Positions 36,692 to 46,495 of a DNA stretch of 64,000 bases are shown here, one piece after another. Location of the stretch: the NCBI GenBank assembly GCA_024693505.1, contig JAILKU010000001.1, forward strand, positions 1 to 64,000, written 5' to 3'. The translations under genes were made by a program, and so were the position numbers. How positions within the stretch are numbered: the first letter of the stretch is position 1; every line of letters begins with the position of its first letter. The notes below the pieces were generated by a model that searched no databases, had not been told where the DNA came from, and saw nothing but the letters and a program-made list of their open reading frames with translations. Origin of the DNA: Bacteroidaceae bacterium (GTDB taxonomy: Bacteria; Bacteroidota; Bacteroidia; Bacteroidales; Bacteroidaceae).

Positions 36692-37675
36692 ATGAAGAAA
36701 ATTATTTCAATAGGTAACGCTTTAGTCGATGTATTGGCACAACTTAAAGACGAAACGCTCCTGTCAGACCTTGTTCTTCCCAAAGGCGGGATGACACTTG
36801 TTTCCGACAGCCGGGCGAGGCTCATCGAGGAAGCGTTGCAGCCCTTTGCCCCCAAGCTGTCAACCGGCGGGTGTGCAGCCAATACGGCCAAGGCACTGGC
36901 CGGCTTACAGGCTTCTCCCGGGTTTATAGGCACGATAGGCAGCGATGAGATGGGGCGTTTCTTTGCCGGCAGCTGTGAAGCGATTGGAATCAAATCGGTG
37001 TTTTCGGAGGTCGAGGCACACACAGGCGTGGCCTACACCCTTATCACCCCGGATGGAGAGCGCACCTTCGGCACCTGTCTTGGCGCTGCGGCTATGATTC
37101 GTCCCGAGGATGTAACGCCCGAAGTGCTTTACGGCTATGACATCCTGCACGTCGAAGGCTATCTGATTCAGGACGAAGTGCTGATGGAGAAGGTGGCCCG
37201 GACAGCCAAGGAGGCAGGCCTGCTGCTCAGCCTCGACCTGGCCAGCCCGAATGTTGTCCTTGAATATCAAGATGCATTCCATAGGCTTGTTCATGACTAT
37301 TTCGACATTGTCTTTGCAAACGAAAAGGAATCCCTGGCCTATACCCAGGAGACAACGCCGGAAGCGGCACTGGAAGCGCTGGCTTCTGACTGCGGGCTGC
37401 CGGTGGTGAAGATGGGAAGCCGGGGCGCATCTGCCATGCGGAACGGGGAAAGCATCTCCGTTCCGGCCTGCCCGGTACCCGTCATTGATACGACCGGAGC
37501 CGGGGATTACTTTGCAGCCGGCTTCCTCTATGCCTTGGGTTGCAATGCCGAGCTGAGCCGGTGCCTCAGGCTTGGCGCCACTCTTGGCGAAGCTGTCATC
37601 CAGAGAATGGGGACGTCCTTGTCTGCCGACGAATGGGCACAACTCCGGCAGCGGGCCCGGGAGATCCTGGCCTGA
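36692..37675 (+). CDS. PfkB-family (adenosine/ribokinase-like) sugar kinase
   Basis: GNALVDVLAQL...TGGCAANTAKALAGL; C-terminal DTTGAGDYFAAGFLYAL. Confidence 0.92.
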   Translation: MKKIISIGNALVDVLAQLKDETLLSDLVLPKGGMTLVSDSRARLIEEALQPFAPKLSTGGCAANTAKALAGLQASPGFIGTIGSDEMGRFFAGSCEAIGIKSVFSEVEAHTGVAYTLITPDGERTFGTCLGAAAMIRPEDVTPEVLYGYDILHVEGYLIQDEVLMEKVARTAKEAGLLLSLDLASPNVVLEYQDAFHRLVHDYFDIVFANEKESLAYTQETTPEAALEALASDCGLPVVKMGSRGASAMRNGESISVPACPVPVIDTTGAGDYFAAGFLYALGCNAELSRCLRLGATLGEAVIQRMGTSLSADEWAQLRQRAREILA

Positions 37676-37750
37676 CAACGTGTCTAAGGCTTGAGAGCCT
37701 GAAGTTCAATCCGACCAAAGGTCATAATACATTATTATAATAACTGAAAG

Positions 37751-39397
37751 ATGAGAAATTTTACACGCGCCCTGCTGGGTCTGCTTATATTGCCCCTCAC
37801 CGCTACTGCGCAGAAGAATGAGAACCCGAATTCGGCCATCAGCCGCAACCTGGAGGTCTTCAACGATATATACAAGCAACTTGATATCTTCTACGTAGAT
37901 TCCCTCAATGCGGACACAGTCATCGGCTGGGCCATCAGATCGATGTTGCAGCACGTCGACCCCTTCACGACCTATTATCCCGAGAACGATGAGGAGCTGC
38001 GCCAGATGGCTACGGGAAAGTATGCGGGTATCGGCAGTGTGATACGCTTCCACCGGAAGGAGGACCGCGCCGTCATCAGCGAGCCCTATGAGGGCACACC
38101 CAGTCAGAAAGCGGGCATCAAGGCAGGCGACGTCATTATGTCCATTGACGGCAAAGACATCAAGGGCATGCCTACAGATCAGGTAAGCAGCATGCTGCGC
38201 GGTGAGGCGGGCACGACCTTCGAACTGCGCATAAAACGTCCGGGCGAGGAGAAGGAACGCTCCTTTACCATCACCCGCCAGACCATTCAGATGCCGCAGG
38301 TGCCTTATTATGGAATCGTTCGCCCCGGAGTAGGATATATCTACCTGACCGGCTTTACGGACGGAGCCAGCCGAGAGGTGCGTCAGGCCCTGAAAGAGCT
38401 GAAGACACAGGGGGCGCAGAGCCTGATCCTGGACCTTCGCGACAATCCGGGCGGTGCGCTGAACGAGGCGGTGGAAATAACAAACCTGTTTGTGGCGAAA
38501 GGAAAGAAGGTAGTTTCCACAAAGGGCAAGATGACCAACACAAACCGGGAATACCTTACGGCAACAGAACCCGTGGACTCGCTGATGCCGCTTGTCGTGC
38601 TCGTTGACGGCGGTTCCGCCTCGTCGTCCGAAATCGTCTGCGGCAGCCTGCAGGATATGGACCGGGCCGTCGTTATGGGTACGCGGACTTATGGCAAGGG
38701 ACTGGTTCAGATGATTCGCGACGTGCCGTATCGCGGCGACCTGAAGATCACGACGAGCCGATACTACATCCCAAGCGGACGATGCATCCAGGCCTACGAC
38801 TACCGCCATCTGAACCCGGACGGATCTGTCGGCATTGTGCCCGACAGCCTGACGAACATATTCCACACATCAGGGGGGCGGGAAGTGCGCGACGGTGGCG
38901 GCATCAAACCGGATGTGGAGGTCAGGCCCGACAGCCTGCCCACTCTCATCTACGACCTGGTCGGCAGTGAAGCGTTCTTCGACTACGCCACACAATTCAC
39001 ACAGCAGCATGCCACAATAGCCCCTCCCGGAGAGTTTCATCTCAGCGATGCCGACTATGCGGAATTTGTGAGTTATATTAAGGATGCAGGCTTTACCTAC
39101 AACCGCCGCAGCGATGAAGTGCTGAAACTGCTGAAAGACGTTGCCCGCAGGGAAGGATATTGGGATGAGGCCAAAGACGAGTTCGATGCCCTGGAGGCAA
39201 AGTTCTCCAACGATTTATCGGCCGACCTGAACCGTTTCCGCGACAAGATAGAGCCCTACGTTTGCGATGAAATAGTGCATCGCTATTACTACCAGCGAGG
39301 GGGCGCCCAGCAGCAACTGAGCAATGACCCCTGTATGGACCGGGCCTTAGAGCTGCTTTCCGACCTCAAGGAATACAATAAGATATTGGGGAAGTAA
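37751..39397 (+). CDS. S41-family C-terminal processing peptidase with PDZ domain
   Basis: PDZ (YEGTPSQKAGIKAGDVIMSIDGKDI), catalytic region VLVDGGSASSSEIVCGSLQDMDRAVVMGTRTYGKGLVQ. Confidence 0.93.
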   Translation: MRNFTRALLGLLILPLTATAQKNENPNSAISRNLEVFNDIYKQLDIFYVDSLNADTVIGWAIRSMLQHVDPFTTYYPENDEELRQMATGKYAGIGSVIRFHRKEDRAVISEPYEGTPSQKAGIKAGDVIMSIDGKDIKGMPTDQVSSMLRGEAGTTFELRIKRPGEEKERSFTITRQTIQMPQVPYYGIVRPGVGYIYLTGFTDGASREVRQALKELKTQGAQSLILDLRDNPGGALNEAVEITNLFVAKGKKVVSTKGKMTNTNREYLTATEPVDSLMPLVVLVDGGSASSSEIVCGSLQDMDRAVVMGTRTYGKGLVQMIRDVPYRGDLKITTSRYYIPSGRCIQAYDYRHLNPDGSVGIVPDSLTNIFHTSGGREVRDGGGIKPDVEVRPDSLPTLIYDLVGSEAFFDYATQFTQQHATIAPPGEFHLSDADYAEFVSYIKDAGFTYNRRSDEVLKLLKDVARREGYWDEAKDEFDALEAKFSNDLSADLNRFRDKIEPYVCDEIVHRYYYQRGGAQQQLSNDPCMDRALELLSDLKEYNKILGK

Positions 39398-39421
39398 TCC
39401 GTAGAACATTTTATCCGTAAG

Positions 39422-39547
39422 ATGATGAGAAGACGACATAATTTGCAAAAGGAAAACCAGAGATTTATGTTTGGAGTGGCTGCAATGGCAATAATCGTTC
39501 TGCTTGTAGCTGTTATCTTCTGGTACTGGTGCCTGCCGGCAAAATAA
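39422..39547 (+). CDS. 41-aa single-TM small protein
   Basis: MMRRRHNLQKENQRFMFGVAAMAIIVLLVAVIFWYWCLPAK*; basic N-terminus plus one TM helix; below ORF-track length cutoff. Confidence 0.55.
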   Translation: MMRRRHNLQKENQRFMFGVAAMAIIVLLVAVIFWYWCLPAK

Positions 39548-39610
39548 GGTGAGGGTTATCAAAGGCACATCCTCTTTGCTTCATGCAGATACTTTGTGCT
39601 TTTGAAATTG

Positions 39611-39672
39611 TTCACACTTGCAAAATGCAAATTTGCAAATGCAAAAATGCAAAAATGCAAAAATGCAAAAAT
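39611..39672 (+). repeat. (TGCAAAAA)n short tandem array
   Basis: tgcaaatttgcaaatgcaaaaatgcaaaaatgcaaaaatgcaaaaatc. Confidence 0.8.
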
Positions 39673-39683
39673 CGGAGCAGAGA

Positions 39684-39897
39684 ATATTGCAATATTGCAT
39701 TGCATTTGATTTTTTCTTCAAACAGAGCAGGGCTGTATAAGTGAGGTATATACTTATTATTTAATATATATTATATATAATATATTAATATATAGATATT
39801 TATATATAATATTATAATTAATTATTATCAATAAGCTAACTATCCCCCTCATCCGCTAGTTTCCCAAAAAAGTGAATGCAATGCAATATTGCAATAT
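39684..39897. repeat. perfect 23-bp inverted repeat flanking ~170-bp AT-rich core
   Basis: ATATTGCAATATTGCATTGCATT (39684-39706) and AATGCAATGCAATATTGCAATAT (39875-39897). Confidence 0.92.
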
Positions 39898-39924
39898 GAC
39901 AGCCGCTCTATATCCCTCTGTATG

Positions 39925-40008
39925 CTAGACCCGCCTCCAGAATTTACTAGACCCGCCTCCCGTAAAATTTATACCCGCCTCCCGTAAAAATTACACCCGC
40001 CTATAGCA
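39925..40008 (+). repeat. ~22-25-bp tandem repeat, ~4 units, core ACCCGCCTC
   Basis: ctagacccgcctccagaattta / ctagacccgcctcccgtaaaattta / tacccgcctcccgtaaaaatta / cacccgcctatagc. Confidence 0.8.
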
Positions 40009-40050
40009 AACCTACAATCCGCAGTACGCCCCATCCTCTCCCAGATGAGG

Positions 40051-40143
40051 GGGGTATTGCAGTTATTGCACTTATTGCAGTTATTGCAGTTTGCATTTTT
40101 GCATTTTTGCATTTTTGCATTTTGCATTTTGCAGTTATTGCAT
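40051..40143 (-). repeat. TGCAATAA- and TGCAAAAA-type short tandem array, opposite orientation to 39611-39672
   Basis: ttgcagttattgcacttattgcagttattgcagtttgcatttttgcatttttgcatttttgcatttt. Confidence 0.85.
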
Positions 40144-40294
40144 TTGCAAAACTCTTGTTTTGCGGGTGAGAGCAATTTCAAAAGCACAGGTATCTGCATA
40201 AAGCAAAGAGGGCATGCCCAGCGGCACACCCTCATTGGCGTTCCCCGTACTGATGAGGGGGAAGAAATAGTCTTTTGAAACCCGTCGGGCGGAA

Positions 40295-41602
40295 TTACTT
40301 CTTGACGAACTCCACGCGCCGGTTCTTAGCCCTGCCCTCGTCCGTTCCGTTGTCGGCAATAGGTTCCTTCGAGCCTTTGCCCACAGCCGTCAGGCGGTCT
40401 GCTGCAATGCCGTTAGCCACGAGCGCTGCCACAATGGCCTCGGCCCTCTGCTGCGAGAGCTTATCGTTCAGCGCGTCGGAGCCCGTGTTGTCGCAATGGC
40501 CCTGCACCTCGAACTTGATGGAGGCATCGTCGGTCATGATCTTCGTGATGCGGTTGATCTCGCCTGTGGATTCAGGCTTGATGGTAGCCTTGCCCGTGTC
40601 GAAGGTGATGGCGTAGGTAACAATCTTTCCCTCGCTCTGCAGACGGTCGGCCAGGGGCACTGCACCCTTGGCGATGCGGATGTTGCGCCAGAAATACAAG
40701 CGCTGGTAGTCGTAGGAGCCCTTCAGTTTCAAGAACTTCGGCGCCTTGGCATTGGGGATGTTAGCTACGCGCTGGTTGTCGAAATAGACCTTGTAGGCGC
40801 GCTTGTTGAAGGAGATGGCGATGTGGTGCCAGGCATCGCGCTGGATGCCCTTGATCTCGAACTTGCCTTCGCGCCCATCGCCTGTGGGCGTTGTCCATCC
40901 ATACCAGAAAACGGCATTCTCAGCATTGTTGGAGGCATCTATTCCCATCCACAACGAGGATTCTCCACCGTCCTGTATCTCGTCTTCTGCTCCGAGGGAA
41001 ATCTCATAGCCGTTCAGGCCTGTCCCTTCGCCGTTGTTGTACTGCTTGACATAGGTTTCCTCGTCCCAGATGTAGATGTCGAGCTCAACGGTGCACTCGT
41101 CAGTCAGATACGACTTATTGTCGGCAAAGAGCGGGGTGATAGTGGCATCCTGGGTATTGATGGCCGGCTGTCCGTCGAACTCCACCACCTCGGCTGCTCC
41201 GCTGAAGGCGTCCCACATCGAGGGGAACTCGCCCAGCTTCTCGCCTGCCTGGTTGTCCTCGAAGATAATCACGTCGCCGCTGACGAAGTCGTAGTTGTTC
41301 CAGTTTACGTTGGCCTGCTTCTTCTCGGCGGGCTTTTTCTCGGCCTCCTCAGCCTGTTCTCCGTCCTGTTCGCCGGAGTCTTCAGCCTTGCCGGCCTTAT
41401 CGCCTTTCTTCTTACCAGGCAACTTACCGTTGAGCAAATCGTCGGTCGCCTTGTCCACCTCGTCTAAGGCCTTCTGCTCCGTCTTGTCCTTGACTCTCTC
41501 CAGAGCTTTCTTTCCCAATCCCTTTAAAACCGCCTGTGCACCAACCTCTTGGCTAATGCACAATGCCATCGCGAAAATGACAAAAAAATAGAGTTTTTTC
41601 AT
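40295..41602 (-). CDS. OmpA-family protein with laminin-G/LamG-like N-terminal module
   Basis: C-terminal OmpA domain ITFDTGKATIKPESTGEINRI...HCDNTGSDALNDKLSQQRAEAIVAALVANGI. Confidence 0.88.
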   Translation of the reverse strand: MKKLYFFVIFAMALCISQEVGAQAVLKGLGKKALERVKDKTEQKALDEVDKATDDLLNGKLPGKKKGDKAGKAEDSGEQDGEQAEEAEKKPAEKKQANVNWNNYDFVSGDVIIFEDNQAGEKLGEFPSMWDAFSGAAEVVEFDGQPAINTQDATITPLFADNKSYLTDECTVELDIYIWDEETYVKQYNNGEGTGLNGYEISLGAEDEIQDGGESSLWMGIDASNNAENAVFWYGWTTPTGDGREGKFEIKGIQRDAWHHIAISFNKRAYKVYFDNQRVANIPNAKAPKFLKLKGSYDYQRLYFWRNIRIAKGAVPLADRLQSEGKIVTYAITFDTGKATIKPESTGEINRITKIMTDDASIKFEVQGHCDNTGSDALNDKLSQQRAEAIVAALVANGIAADRLTAVGKGSKEPIADNGTDEGRAKNRRVEFVKK

Positions 41603-41646
41603 CGTTATTTTTGTTCGTTAGAGGTAATAATTCACTATAAACATTG

Positions 41647-41654
41647 CAAAGATA
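41647..41654 (-). promoter_or_regulatory. -7 element (TATCTTTG) for OmpA-family gene
   Basis: caaagata on + strand upstream of start. Confidence 0.5.
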
Positions 41655-41774
41655 GTATCTTTTGAGAAGTCTGACAACTTTCTGCAAGTCCCCAATTGGG
41701 GGATTTTTACCTTACGAAAACCAAAAACTCCAATTGGGGGTACATTAAGACTTGCCAAAATGGAATAAAACACG

Positions 41775-41782
41775 TATCTTTG
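41775..41782 (+). promoter_or_regulatory. -7 element (TATCTTTG) for 41836 lipoprotein / response regulator unit
   Basis: cacgTATCTTTGcccc. Confidence 0.5.
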
Positions 41783-41835
41783 CCCCACAAAACACTATTT
41801 AATTGTTAAACTTTATAATTATTACTAGCTGAATT

Positions 41836-42285
41836 ATGAAAAAGTATCTGTTTCTGAGCATGGCCGCCATCGCAGCCCTGTTTACATTCGCCTCCTGCGG
41901 CGATGACGACGAGATTGAACCTGATGACATCAATCCTGAAGATGTCAAGGTTGACAAAGCAAAGTTCACCGAAACGACTAACCAGATGGTATTGACCTAC
42001 ACCATCAGCTTCCCCGGCCTGTCATCAGAGAAAGTCGATGTAAAGCACACAGTTGGTTTCCAGGGCGATGCCTGTTCCAGTTTCATTACTGAATACACCT
42101 ACTCCAAGGAGTCTTATGCCAAGCAATCATACGAAGATGCCATGGCCAACAAGGACGAGGATGACCTGACCGTCTATTCCTACAAAGGCAAGGTCTACAA
42201 AGAAGATGAAACCGCCTATTATAAAGGACAGTCCAAGGACGAAATACGCGAATACCTGAAGTTCCTGGAGGGGAGTATTAAATAG
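41836..42285 (+). CDS. small acidic lipoprotein, unknown function
   Basis: MKKYLFLSMAAIAALFTFASCGDDDEIEPDD (lipobox FASC). Confidence 0.75.
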   Translation: MKKYLFLSMAAIAALFTFASCGDDDEIEPDDINPEDVKVDKAKFTETTNQMVLTYTISFPGLSSEKVDVKHTVGFQGDACSSFITEYTYSKESYAKQSYEDAMANKDEDDLTVYSYKGKVYKEDETAYYKGQSKDEIREYLKFLEGSIK

Positions 42286-42294
42286 AGAAAACGT

Positions 42295-42906
42295 ATGACA
42301 AACGTCGTCATAGCCGACGACCACAGAATTGTGGCCGAAGGCATTGCCCGACTGATAGAAGAGAGCAAGACAGCAAGTGTAGTGGGCATAACAAGCACCA
42401 TTACCGATGCTGTCCTGCTCGTTTCCCAGCTCAAGCCGGAATTCCTGCTTCTGGACGTAGCGATGACAGATGGCGACGGTATTGAGGCAATACCCCGATT
42501 CAAGCAGGCTTGCCCGGATTTGCGCGTCGTCATTCTCACCTGCTATGCCGAGCCTTCCGTCATTCATCGGGCTATGCAGGCAGGAATCAGCGGCTATCTG
42601 CTAAAAAACATCAACAAAGAGGAATTCGTCACCGCGCTCAACAGTATCATTACGGGACAGACTTACATCTGCAACGAGGCAAAGAATTTGGTCTCTTCAA
42701 AGCGCGAGGCTTCTCCCGCCCTTACCAATCGCGAACGCGAAATACTGCAACTCATTGTGCAGGGCTACACCATAAAAGAAATAGCCGAGAAACTTTACTT
42801 GGGTTTCGAGACCATTCACAGCTATACCAAGTCGCTGCGCCAGAAACTGGGTTGCAACAATAGTGCATCGCTTGTGCGCGTTGCCATCGAAAGACACCTT
42901 GTTTAA
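42295..42906 (+). CDS. NarL/LuxR-family response regulator
   Basis: Receiver NVVIADDHRIVAEGIARLI...EFLLLDVAMTDGDGIEAI; HTH LTNREREILQLIVQGYTIKEIAEKLYLGFETIHSYTKSLRQKL. Confidence 0.92.
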   Translation: MTNVVIADDHRIVAEGIARLIEESKTASVVGITSTITDAVLLVSQLKPEFLLLDVAMTDGDGIEAIPRFKQACPDLRVVILTCYAEPSVIHRAMQAGISGYLLKNINKEEFVTALNSIITGQTYICNEAKNLVSSKREASPALTNREREILQLIVQGYTIKEIAEKLYLGFETIHSYTKSLRQKLGCNNSASLVRVAIERHLV

Positions 42907-43016
42907 AAGACACCTTGCTTAAAAGACGCCTAAGGGAGAGTGAGGAGGAAGGCTGCGCAGTCGCCCCTTTCTGCCGCCCCGATACAATCTGCGGCAACGT
43001 CCCCTGAGGATTTCTT

Positions 43017-43105
43017 TTCCGCCTTCGTTTTCGTAGCGCAGCGTTTCGTCTTCGTAGCGTAGCGTTTCGTTTTCGTCTTCGTAGCGCAGCGTTCCCGTTT
43101 TCGTC
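43017..43105. repeat. tandem repeat of TTCGTCTTCGTAGCGCAGCG-type units
   Basis: cttcgttttcgtagcgcagcgtttcgtcttcgtagcgtagcgtttcgttttcgtcttcgtagcgcagcg. Confidence 0.8.
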
Positions 43106-43124
43106 TTTTGTCAACGCCGATGTG

Positions 43125-43997
43125 TCAGGCCATTTCCCCTACTATTCCGACAACAATCCCCGCCAACAATATCAGCACGAAGAGCTCAAGCAGCATCAGC
43201 AAGAACGTTATCAGGCCGCGCCACAAGCTGCTCCACCAGGAAATCTGGAAGAACTGACGGTAAGCCCAAAGGTACATCAGAGCCGTTATAACCGAAAGAA
43301 AACTGGTGGTGTCAACCCCAAAAGCCTTACCCACAGGCATTACCACCATAGCGATAAGCAGTTGCTGGCAACCGATGAAGGCCAGGAAGAAGAAGTACTC
43401 CGTCAGGTTCAGGTCGCGCCCGTGCTCAGTCTTGCGAAAAGCCCACTTCAACGGCAGCAGCATGACCAGGTTGCCTATCAGCGCGGAAAGTGCCTTGTTG
43501 GAATTAATAAACTGCAATATCTCCTTTGCCCATTGCAAGAGCTGCTTGGCTGCGGCTGTCTGCTCATCGGCCATTTCCTCATCGACGATCGTAATGAAGG
43601 AAGTGTCCGAATCAATATTCACCAGGAAGTTCAACAGCACATAGATAGTAGCCAGGGAGAACAGCATCTGCACCGGCTGGATATACTCAGCCCTGCACCC
43701 CTTGATGTAGTCCCGGATTAAATAGCCAGGCCTTGTAAAGAGATCGCGTATCGTATGCATCAGGCGACCGTCGAACTTCGCCAGCGACATTACGACATGA
43801 CCCACTATATCGCTCATCGACAGACGGCGAGTCTTGCTGCTCTGCCCGCAGACGGGGCAAAAGTTGCCATGAAAGACGGTTCCGCAGCACAGGCAAGTGC
43901 ACTCTTCGCCCTCGCCTTCCTTGCCAGGCGGGATATGATGCACCTCGCGCTGGGATTCAAGCAGCGCGTCTATGCGTTTTAGAATATTCAATTTCAC
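43125..43997 (-). CDS. DUF3667-type membrane protein with zinc-ribbon-like N-terminus
   Basis: CTCLCCGTVFHGNFCPVCGQSSKTRRLS; FTRPGYLIRDYIKGCRAEYIQPVQMLF. Confidence 0.8.
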   Translation of the reverse strand: MKLNILKRIDALLESQREVHHIPPGKEGEGEECTCLCCGTVFHGNFCPVCGQSSKTRRLSMSDIVGHVVMSLAKFDGRLMHTIRDLFTRPGYLIRDYIKGCRAEYIQPVQMLFSLATIYVLLNFLVNIDSDTSFITIVDEEMADEQTAAAKQLLQWAKEILQFINSNKALSALIGNLVMLLPLKWAFRKTEHGRDLNLTEYFFFLAFIGCQQLLIAMVVMPVGKAFGVDTTSFLSVITALMYLWAYRQFFQISWWSSLWRGLITFLLMLLELFVLILLAGIVVGIVGEMA

Positions 43998-44013
43998 GAC
44001 CGGCTACGCTTCT

Positions 44014-44331
44014 TCATATTTTCACAGCCGTTCCGCTGCATGTAACCATAAGCATACTGCTCGATGAACCGATGGTTTCATAATCCAGGTCGATACCTAT
44101 CACAGCATTGGCTCCCAGGCGCAAAGCTGCATCAGTCATCTCCCGCATTGCAGAATCTTTAGCTTCGCGCAGCACCCGCTCGTAGCTTCCGCTGCGGCCG
44201 CCCACGATATCGCGGATGCCGGCAAAGAAATCCTTTACGAAGTTGGCACCGATAATGGTCTCGCCCGAAACCACTCCATAGTATTCCACTATGGGATGGC
44301 CTTCAATTATATTTGTTGTTGTCAGTAACAT
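44014..44331 (-). CDS. YbjQ/DUF74-family protein
   Basis: [35 protein letters not shown]...[18 protein letters not shown]. Confidence 0.9.
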   Translation of the reverse strand: MLLTTTNIIEGHPIVEYYGVVSGETIIGANFVKDFFAGIRDIVGGRSGSYERVLREAKDSAMREMTDAALRLGANAVIGIDLDYETIGSSSSMLMVTCSGTAVKI

Positions 44332-44351
44332 AATAAAAGAGGTTCAGAAAC

Positions 44352-44891
44352 TCAATAATTCTCGGGCTTCAGCTGGAAGTATGACTGCGGATGGTTGCAG
44401 ACGGGGCAAACCTCGGGAGCCTCCTTGCCGATGTGCAGATGACCGCAGTTGCGGCATTGCCAGATACAGTCGCCGTCGCGCGAGAAGACCAGCTTGCCTG
44501 CCACATTAGCCAGCAGTTTGCGATAGCGCTCCTCGTGAGCTTTTTCGATGGCAGCCACGCCTTCAAACAGGTCGGCAATCTCGTCGAATCCTTCTTCGCG
44601 GGCTTCCTTTGCCATTGTCGGATACATATCCGTCCACTCGTCGTTCTCGCCATTGGCTGCGTCCAGCAGGTTCTCCTCGGTAGAGCCGATTCCGTGGAAG
44701 AGCTTGAACCACATCTTTGCATGCTCCTTCTCCTGAGCTGCTGTTTCCTCAAAGAGGGCGGCAATCTGCTCGAAGCCGTCCTTCTTGGCCTTCGAAGCAT
44801 AATAGGTGTACTTGTTTCGAGCCTGAGACTCACCGGCAAATGCAGCCATCAGATTGGCCTCGGTCTTAGTTCCTTTTAATGACTTTCCCAT
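44352..44891 (-). CDS. rbr: rubrerythrin
   Basis: Ferritin-like [18 protein letters not shown]...[15 protein letters not shown]-terminal rubredoxin [26 protein letters not shown]. Confidence 0.95.
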   Translation of the reverse strand: MGKSLKGTKTEANLMAAFAGESQARNKYTYYASKAKKDGFEQIAALFEETAAQEKEHAKMWFKLFHGIGSTEENLLDAANGENDEWTDMYPTMAKEAREEGFDEIADLFEGVAAIEKAHEERYRKLLANVAGKLVFSRDGDCIWQCRNCGHLHIGKEAPEVCPVCNHPQSYFQLKPENY

Positions 44892-44935
44892 AGTTGTAAA
44901 CGTATTAAATGGTTACTTTTTTATTATTCCAAAAG

Positions 44936-44943
44936 CAAAGTTA
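44936..44943 (-). promoter_or_regulatory. -7 element (TAACTTTG) for rubrerythrin
   Basis: caaagtta on + strand. Confidence 0.45.
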
Positions 44944-45049
44944 CGCAGAAGCCGGCAATATTCAAAATTATTTCTGACTTTTATTCTGCAATCCGCACAA
45001 AAGCGTCACTTTTTTATCGGCTTAAGGCTTTTCCGGCGATGTCAGCCGG

Positions 45050-46483
45050 TCACTCCGTCAAGGTGATGGTTCCCATCCGGTAGCGCTTGTGCCCGTCGTC
45101 GTTGTCGTAAGGCAGTTGCAGGATTGGAGAACCGTAAACCGTCCCTACGGAGAAGTATATCTCGAATGTGCCGGTCGGGCACGAGCGCCTGAAGGTGCCG
45201 AAGGAGTTTGTGAAGGCCTGCGCTACGGTAAACTCCACCTGGCGCCTTGTGGCTGCGGCTTCTCCCGGCTTGCCTACAGCCAGGTCCTTCACGTTGAATC
45301 CGGTATCCACTAGTACAGCCACAATGCCCCCTTTGTCGTTCTTTATCGTGAAGCAGGGATAGCCGCCGCCATAGCAGGGCGCTACGCCGGCGTTCTTCCA
45401 CGCACTCTTGATGCTGAAGGCTTCGTTCTTCCTGATTGTGGCAGGCCATTCGGCTTCTGTCAGGTTGATGCGATAGCCCATCCGGCGGTTGATGCGCCCG
45501 ATGATGTCGCGATTGGCCTCCAGTTCTTCGCGAGGCCACCAGTGAATGGACATATACGAGGCGTGATAATCCTCGATCGACTGCAGGAGGAGCTCCTTGT
45601 CCCAGGCGCCTCGTCCCACACTTCCTCCGAAATGTTCGTGCTCCAGGATGACAGGCATCCGAGGCCAGAACTGCTGGGCCATCTCGCTGTGATACCAGTT
45701 CCTGGGCTTCGGCTGCACCAGGATGCTGCAATCCCACAATGTGACGCCCTTCTGGAAGGCATAGTCCGTTATCTGGAAATGGCTGCCGGGCTTGTCGTGG
45801 CCTGCGAAATCATCCGACAGGCACAGCTGTGTATGCCGGAAATGGCGGGTATAGATGTCGATGTATTTCTTCTGCGTCTCGAAGCCCCACGATTTGTGGT
45901 GCACAGGCGTAGTGATCTCGGTATGCCCCTCTCCCCACATGCCGAAATGCCCGATCGCTACGTAGGCCACGTTGGGATCGCCGTCGTATCGCTCAGCCAT
46001 TTTCTCAACGAAGTGATCTACTGCTTTCAGATAGACCGGATCGTCGTAGTCAACCTCCAGGAATCCGTTTACCTCGTAGTATTTGGCGCCCTCGTCGAAG
46101 ACCCATTGCGGTGTGCCCTGGCGCGTCCAGTTTTCTGTAGCCGATATGCAGAAGGCCACCTTGCGCCCCGTTTGCAGCCAGCGCTGCGCAGGCGTATCGA
46201 TAATCTCCCAGTTGAAGCGGTCCTTCTCCGGCTCCAGGAAGCTCCAGGGCAGCCTCAGGAAGACCATACTCATGCCTGGAAAATCCTCCACGATATCCTC
46301 CGGGGCCAGGCGCGAACCGTAATTGTCCAAGACGTTGGAGTAGTAGTAGAGTTGCCAGCCCATACCCGGATTCACCATCGCCTGCCCGTTATCGACGGGC
46401 GTAACACGTATTGTCTGCCCCTCAGTTTGGGCAAGAACAAGGCTCTGCACGCAGCAAAGCAGCACGATAAACAGATGTTTCAT
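45050..46483 (-). CDS. DUF4832-type secreted glycoside hydrolase-like protein
   Basis: MKHLFIVLLCCVQSLVLAQ signal; NPGMGWQLYYYSNVLDNYGSRL; TIM-barrel-like body. Confidence 0.75.
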   Translation of the reverse strand: MKHLFIVLLCCVQSLVLAQTEGQTIRVTPVDNGQAMVNPGMGWQLYYYSNVLDNYGSRLAPEDIVEDFPGMSMVFLRLPWSFLEPEKDRFNWEIIDTPAQRWLQTGRKVAFCISATENWTRQGTPQWVFDEGAKYYEVNGFLEVDYDDPVYLKAVDHFVEKMAERYDGDPNVAYVAIGHFGMWGEGHTEITTPVHHKSWGFETQKKYIDIYTRHFRHTQLCLSDDFAGHDKPGSHFQITDYAFQKGVTLWDCSILVQPKPRNWYHSEMAQQFWPRMPVILEHEHFGGSVGRGAWDKELLLQSIEDYHASYMSIHWWPREELEANRDIIGRINRRMGYRINLTEAEWPATIRKNEAFSIKSAWKNAGVAPCYGGGYPCFTIKNDKGGIVAVLVDTGFNVKDLAVGKPGEAAATRRQVEFTVAQAFTNSFGTFRRSCPTGTFEIYFSVGTVYGSPILQLPYDNDDGHKRYRMGTITLTE

Positions 46484-46487
46484 AGTG

Positions 46488-46495
46488 CAAAGATA
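46488..46495 (-). promoter_or_regulatory. -7 element (TATCTTTG), very short leader to 45050-46483
   Basis: catagtgCAAAGATActg; only ~5 nt from start codon. Confidence 0.4.
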
